Assembly: GCA_964412785.1 (NCBI GenBank)
Contig: CAYPQD010000032.1
Location: 1-27,443, forward strand
Reading direction: 5' to 3'
Source of the DNA: UBA5336 sp964412785
GTDB lineage: Bacteria > Pseudomonadota > Alphaproteobacteria > Caulobacterales > Hyphomonadaceae
Length of the DNA stretch: 27,443 nt
In this document: positions 23,898 through 27,443 of the stretch, one piece after another
How the letters are laid out: each line of letters begins with the position of its first letter
Numbering within the stretch: the first letter of the stretch is position 1
Notes under the pieces: generated by a model
Database searches by the model: none
What the model was told of the DNA's origin: nothing
What the model saw: only the letters and a program-made list of their open reading frames with translations
Program-made: the position numbers and the translations under genes

Positions 23898-24617
23898 ATG
23901 GCGATGCCTGAGCCAGCTTCCGCCGCCCTCGTCCTCCTGTCCGGCGGGCAGGATTCCACCGTCTGCCTCGCCTGGGCGCTGGAGCGGTTTGCCCGTGTCG
24001 AGACGGTCGGGTTCGACTATGGCCAGCGCCACCGGGCGGAACTGGCCTGCCGGGAGCGGGTGCGCGCGCAGATCGCCACGATCCGTCCCGGCTGGACCGG
24101 CCGGCTCGCTGGCGACCACCTTCTCGACGCCGGCGTCCTGAAGACCCTCGGAGGCTCGGCAATGACCCATGATGTGGCGATTGAGACGAGTGCGGCCGGG
24201 CTGCCCTCCACATTCGTGCCGGGGCGGAACCTCCTCTTTCTGGTGCTCGCCGGAGCGCTTGCCTACCGGCGCGGGATCGGTGTCCTGGTTGGGGGCATGT
24301 GCGAGACCGATTATTCAGGCTATCCCGACTGCCGGCGTGCAACCCTTGACGCCCAGGCCGAGGCCCTGTCGCTTGGCCTTGACCGGTCCCTCGCCATCGA
24401 GACCCCGCTGATGCAAATCGACAAGGCGGCCACCTGGGCGCTGGCCGATGATCTCGGCGGACAGGCTCTGGTTAATCTCATAGTGGAGGAGACCCACACC
24501 TGCTATCTCGGTGATCGAAGCCAGCGCCATGACTGGGGGTATGGCTGCGGCCGCTGTCCGGCCTGCACGCTGCGGGCGAGGGGCTGGGCGGCCTGGCGTG
24601 GTGGGCATGCCGCATGA
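23898..24617 (+). CDS. queC: 7-cyano-7-deazaguanine synthase
   Basis: 239 residues. The PP-loop SGGQDS (about 15-20) binds ATP, and FDYGQRHRAEL follows as in the family. The C-terminal zinc site consists of CYLGDRSQRHDWGYGCGRCPAC (C-x-n-C-x2-C-x2-C). It converts 7-carboxy-7-deazaguanine to preQ0 with ATP and ammonia. First gene of the rightward que operon; an ATG six bases downstream (MPEPASA) is an alternative start. No preQ1 riboswitch-like structure was recognised in the 236-base divergent region upstream. Confidence 0.97.
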   Translation: MAMPEPASAALVLLSGGQDSTVCLAWALERFARVETVGFDYGQRHRAELACRERVRAQIATIRPGWTGRLAGDHLLDAGVLKTLGGSAMTHDVAIETSAAGLPSTFVPGRNLLFLVLAGALAYRRGIGVLVGGMCETDYSGYPDCRRATLDAQAEALSLGLDRSLAIETPLMQIDKAATWALADDLGGQALVNLIVEETHTCYLGDRSQRHDWGYGCGRCPACTLRARGWAAWRGGHAA

Positions 24618-25261
24618 GCTATGCCGTAAAGGAAGCCTTTGTCACCCTGCAGGGCGAGGGCGCGCAGGCGGGCCGGACAGCGGTGTTCCTGCGGTTTGCC
24701 GGCTGCAATCTCTGGAGCGGGCGGGAGGCGGACCGGGCGGGCGCGGTCTGCCGGTTCTGCGATACCGACTTTGTCGGCACGGACGGTCAGGGCGGCGGGC
24801 GGTTCGCTGATGCGTTGGGCCTGGCCGGTCACGTGGCCAGGCTCTGGCAGGCGCAAGCGGGTGGACGAGCCAACCGCTTCATCGTCTGCACCGGTGGCGA
24901 GCCGCTCCTGCAGCTCGATGCGGCCCTGATCGATGCCCTGCATGGTGCCGGCTTCGAGATTGCGGTGGAAACAAATGGAACGATCCGTGCGCCCGCGGGG
25001 ATAGACTGGATCTGCGTCTCGCCCAAGGCCAGCGCGCCGCTCATTCAGTCATCCGGGCACGAACTGAAGCTCGTCTACCCGCAGGACGAGCCGGAGGCGC
25101 AGCCGGACCGTTTCGCGCTTCTGGACTTTGCGCACTTTTTCCTGCAACCGATGGACGGGCCGGGTCGTGCGCAGGCAACCGCCCGGGCCGTGGCCTATTG
25201 CATGAAGAACCCCCAATGGCGACTGAGCTTGCAGACCCACAAACTGATCGGCATTCCGTGA
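24614..25261 (+). CDS. queE: 7-carboxy-7-deazaguanine synthase (radical SAM)
   Basis: 215 residues, overlapping queC by four bases (ATGA). The iron-sulfur motif is C31-x14-C46-x2-C49 (FAGCNLWSG...VCRFCDTDF), the extended spacing characteristic of QueE enzymes rather than the classical CxxxCxxC. VTLQGEGAQAGRTAVFLRFAG at the N-terminus and CTGGEPLLQLD (SAM binding) are conserved. It rearranges 6-carboxytetrahydropterin to 7-carboxy-7-deazaguanine. The stop codon overlaps the likely start of queD. Confidence 0.96.
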   Translation: MSYAVKEAFVTLQGEGAQAGRTAVFLRFAGCNLWSGREADRAGAVCRFCDTDFVGTDGQGGGRFADALGLAGHVARLWQAQAGGRANRFIVCTGGEPLLQLDAALIDALHGAGFEIAVETNGTIRAPAGIDWICVSPKASAPLIQSSGHELKLVYPQDEPEAQPDRFALLDFAHFFLQPMDGPGRAQATARAVAYCMKNPQWRLSLQTHKLIGIP

Positions 25262-25638
25262 GTGTCGCGGGGCGGACCTTCGAGATCGCCAAGTCGGTCG
25301 GCTTCGAGGCGGCGCACGCGCTTCACACCGGCAAGCCGGGTCACCCCTATGGCCGGATCCATGGCCATTCCTTCCGGATCGAGGCGAAGGTCGCCGGCAC
25401 CGTCGCCGACGGTGAGGGCTGGGTGGAGGATTTCGCCCGCCTCAGCGAGGCGCTGCACAAGGTCGCCGCTGCGCTCGACCACCGCCTGCTCAACGAGATC
25501 GAGGGGCTTGCCCGCCCGACCCTGGAGCGGCTGTGCGTCTGGATCGCAGAACGGCTGAAGCCCGACCTGCCGGGCCTCAGCGAGGTTACCCTGGAACGCC
25601 CGAGCCTGCATGAACGCTGCACGCTCCGGCTCGGCTGA
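25258..25638 (+). CDS. queD: 6-carboxytetrahydropterin synthase-like protein
   Basis: 126 residues from a GTG whose last two bases start the queE stop (GTGA); an ATG at 25216 would add 14 residues inside queE and cannot be excluded. Zinc ligands H20 (FEAAHAL), H35 and H37 (RIHGHSF) are present, and the catalytic Asp-His pair is in ALDHRLLNEIEGL. At the position of the catalytic Cys of E. coli QueD (HKCGRLHGH) this protein has Y31 (HPYGRIHGH). Operon position still points to the QueD step, dihydroneopterin triphosphate to 6-carboxytetrahydropterin. The Tyr variant may be a lineage-wide subfamily that I recall only vaguely. Confidence 0.88.
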   Translation: MSVAGRTFEIAKSVGFEAAHALHTGKPGHPYGRIHGHSFRIEAKVAGTVADGEGWVEDFARLSEALHKVAAALDHRLLNEIEGLARPTLERLCVWIAERLKPDLPGLSEVTLERPSLHERCTLRLG

Positions 25639-25653
25639 GGGAGCACGGACAGG

Positions 25654-26817
25654 GTGCCAGACGACTATCGCTGCCTTCATACTTTCGTCTACAAGGGCCA
25701 GCCGGAAGCGCGCCACCGGCTTGCCCTTGACGCGCCCGAGGCCGGGAACCGCTATGTGGTCTACGAGACGCGCTCAGGGCAGGCGCGCCTCGGCCTGTTC
25801 TGGCATGCTGCGGACGGTGACCTTGTCCTTTCCGCCCGGCTCGGCGGGTCCTGGGAGACGCTGACCCGTTGGCCCCAGGCGCGCGGGCCGCTGGTGGTCG
25901 ATCTCGACATCGAACCGGATGGCCTGTTCCTGCACAGCGGCGCACAGACTCTCCGGCTGTCCCTGGACGGGGACCGGTTCGGGAGGCTGCAACGGGTCAT
26001 GGGCAATGGCGGCTGGCGGCTGCATGCCCGCGCGGGGGTCTCAACCTTTCCTGCCGATATCCGCCCGGTCGAGGACCCGGACGATCCGCGCCTGGCCGCC
26101 TTTGCCAGAGCGACCGGCCCCGTCATCGTCGACGCGGGCGCGTATAATGGCCAGGATACCGAGCATTATCTGGCCTGTGGCGAGCGGGTCCTTGCGATCG
26201 AGGCGAACGCCAACCTTGCCGCGCGCCTTGCCCATGCCTTTGCTGATGACATCCGCGATGGACGGCTGCTTGTCCTGAACATGGCGGTGGGTGAGCGGGA
26301 GGGCCGCAGTCTCTTTTACACCAACGCGGCCTCGGAGGAGTGGAGCAGCCTCAATTCGGGCCTCGCCGCCCGGCGCCATGGCGGCCGGGTGGCGACGGTG
26401 ACCGAAATCACGCTTTCGCGCCTGCTCTTGCGGTTCGACAGGGTCTCCTATCTGAAACTGGACATTGAAGGCCTCGACTATCGGGCCCTGGCGGACCTTG
26501 CGATGGCGCGGGTGCAGCCGGAAATCCTGTCACTTGAACTCGCCGCGCAGGGACAGAAGATCACCAAGGTCATGCAGGCGGCAACACGCCTCGGCTACAG
26601 TCGCTTTGCCCTGATCGACCAGAGCGTGATCTCCGGAATGAGACGGCCCGAGCGGGCCTGCCGGGCCGGTCTGCCGGAACGCTTCGAGGCGGGGTCGAGC
26701 GGACCCCATGGCGACGACCTTCCGGTCGCCTGGGTCGGTGCCGAGGAAATTGCCAGCCATGACTTCACATCGGCCCCGCCTGAAGCCTGGTTCGACCTTC
26801 ACATGACCACAGGCTGA
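25654..26817 (+). CDS. FkbM-family methyltransferase with extra N-terminal domain
   Basis: 387 residues from a GTG at 25654 with GGACAGG in front. The C-terminal part (about 155-330) is an FkbM-type SAM-dependent methyltransferase: VIVDAGAYNGQDTEHYL is the SAM-binding loop, VLAIEANANLAARL the acidic ribose-binding strand, and YLKLDIEGLDYRALADL the FkbM signature. The first 125-150 residues are a separate beta-strand-rich region (RYVVYETRSGQARLGLFW, LVVDLDIEPDGLFLHSGAQTLRLSLDG) that I do not recognise; it looks like a beta-sandwich. The gene starts 15 bases after queD and is probably co-transcribed. FkbM enzymes usually O-methylate sugars or polyketides; a role in deazaguanine chemistry is possible but unproven. 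Confidence 0.85.
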   Translation: MPDDYRCLHTFVYKGQPEARHRLALDAPEAGNRYVVYETRSGQARLGLFWHAADGDLVLSARLGGSWETLTRWPQARGPLVVDLDIEPDGLFLHSGAQTLRLSLDGDRFGRLQRVMGNGGWRLHARAGVSTFPADIRPVEDPDDPRLAAFARATGPVIVDAGAYNGQDTEHYLACGERVLAIEANANLAARLAHAFADDIRDGRLLVLNMAVGEREGRSLFYTNAASEEWSSLNSGLAARRHGGRVATVTEITLSRLLLRFDRVSYLKLDIEGLDYRALADLAMARVQPEILSLELAAQGQKITKVMQAATRLGYSRFALIDQSVISGMRRPERACRAGLPERFEAGSSGPHGDDLPVAWVGAEEIASHDFTSAPPEAWFDLHMTTG

Positions 26818-26829
26818 GCGGCCGGGATG

Positions 26830-27333
26830 TCAGCCTCCGACCGTTTTTGCAGCCTCCACGGGCACGCCCTCGGCGAACCGGCGGGCGAAGATCCGTGCAG
26901 CCCGGCGGGCATCGCTCCATGTGGTTGAGGGCGGCACATTCCTGATGTCGGTCTCGAACCAGTCATAGGAGAGGCTGAAGATCTCCCGTCCGTCCGCGTC
27001 GAACGCGATCGCACTGACATCCATGCCACCGATTGAGATGGAGCGCATGTAATCAAGCCCCGGCCGGTCGGAGAGCTGTTGGAGGGTCGGCTTGTTCGGC
27101 TTGGCGTCATTGATGGTGACGGCGATCCGCGCGACATCCTTGCCCGCCTTGTCGAGGCTTTCGGCGATCTTCTCGGTCACGTAGCCGGCGAGGTAATCAC
27201 CCTCGCCTATGCCGTAGTCGTCCTCAAGCGCCTCGGCGAAGTCTTCCGAATAGGTAAGGGTGATCTCGGCGGCCATGGCAAACGGCGCCGAAATCAGGGT
27301 GAACAGGGCGGTGGTGGCAAGAAGACGTTTCAT
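26830..27333 (-). CDS. Exported protein of unknown function
   Basis: 167 residues with a clear signal peptide (MKRLLATTALFTLISAPFAMA). The mature part starts AEITLTYSEDFAEALEDDYG and includes VARIAVTINDAKPNKPTLQQL, ISIGGMDVSAIAFDADGREIFSLSY and WSDARRAARIFARRF. This order resembles small alphaproteobacterial periplasmic proteins in which a predicted beta domain is followed by a C-terminal helix, but I do not recognise a named family. A GAGGACC ribosome binding site lies upstream. It converges on the FkbM gene with 12 bases between the stops and no visible terminator. Confidence 0.82.
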   Translation of the reverse strand: MKRLLATTALFTLISAPFAMAAEITLTYSEDFAEALEDDYGIGEGDYLAGYVTEKIAESLDKAGKDVARIAVTINDAKPNKPTLQQLSDRPGLDYMRSISIGGMDVSAIAFDADGREIFSLSYDWFETDIRNVPPSTTWSDARRAARIFARRFAEGVPVEAAKTVGG

Positions 27334-27408
27334 GGAGGGTCCTCAGTCGCTGTTTCCCTTCATGTAGGAAAGCGCCCGTCCGCGTCCAATCACGAGTGCG
27401 GCCGGCTC

Positions 27409-27440
27409 ATACCAATCTGCGCGGATGAAGACTCATCCGC
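27409..27440. repeat. Possible dispersed repeat, copy C, with hairpin
   Basis: ATACCAATCTGCGCGGAT agrees with ATACCAAGCTGCGTCGAT of copy A at 15 of 18 positions. It forms a perfect 8-bp stem GCGGATGA (27421-27428) / TCATCCGC (27433-27440) with loop AGAC. The inner part differs from copies A and B, and the window ends three bases later, so membership in the family is tentative. Confidence 0.4.
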
Positions 27441-27443
27441 TGC

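Noticed and set aside
1..27443. Prophage, insertion sequence, CRISPR array or restriction/defence island
   Set aside because: No transposase, integrase, phage structural gene, regularly spaced repeat or known defence gene was recognised on either strand.

Overview
The window looks like chromosomal sequence from a GC-rich alphaproteobacterium. The nearest match by gene content is the Maricaulales/Hyphomonadales (Hyphomonas/Oceanicaulis-like) group. That placement is inferred from the alphaproteobacterial type of DnaG and RpoD, the greA-ELM1 neighbourhood and the large outer-membrane TonB receptor; no marker was searched. Almost all of it is housekeeping DNA. No phage, insertion sequence, CRISPR array or complete mobile element was seen.

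Layout. (1) 1-8.9 kb: a CAU-anticodon tRNA, a stub of an FAD oxidoreductase gene, a secreted TPR-type protein, then a leftward block: carB, greA, an ELM1-family protein, a shortened cation-diffusion-facilitator gene and trxB. Upstream of carB lie a glyoxalase-II-like hydrolase and a PqiA-like membrane protein. (2) 8.9-11.1 kb: rightward M48 metalloprotease and a radical SAM protein. (3) 11.05-12.7 kb: leftward carA followed by a broken 2-oxoglutarate oxygenase gene. (4) 12.8-17.1 kb: rightward yqeY-like gene, dnaG and rpoD, a macromolecular-synthesis-type cluster. (5) 17.1-17.8 kb: a gene-poor stretch with a dispersed repeat, hairpins, a short tandem repeat and one doubtful ORF. (6) 17.8-23.7 kb: leftward exported protein, exonuclease III, PQQ-type sugar dehydrogenase lipoprotein and a TonB-dependent receptor with its own terminator. 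(7) 23.9-26.8 kb: a rightward operon for the first steps of 7-deazaguanine (queuosine) synthesis, queC-queE-queD, apparently continuing into an FkbM-type methyltransferase. (8) A last leftward exported protein of unknown function.

How the genes work together. carA and carB encode the two subunits of carbamoyl-phosphate synthetase but sit about 4 kb apart. dnaG and rpoD give replication priming and housekeeping transcription. queD, queE and queC turn GTP-derived dihydroneopterin triphosphate into preQ0. TonB receptor plus sugar dehydrogenase suggest outer-membrane uptake and periplasmic oxidation of substrates.

Most notable points: three separate gene relics that appear to have lost internal or terminal segments (FAD oxidoreductase, CDF transporter, 2OG oxygenase); an intergenic repeat found directly after the stop codons of both the ELM1 gene and rpoD, one copy of which supplies the start codon of the shortened CDF gene; a QueD-like enzyme with Tyr where the catalytic Cys is expected; a methyltransferase attached to the que operon; and TGTCA/TGACA palindromes in front of the TonB receptor and trxB.
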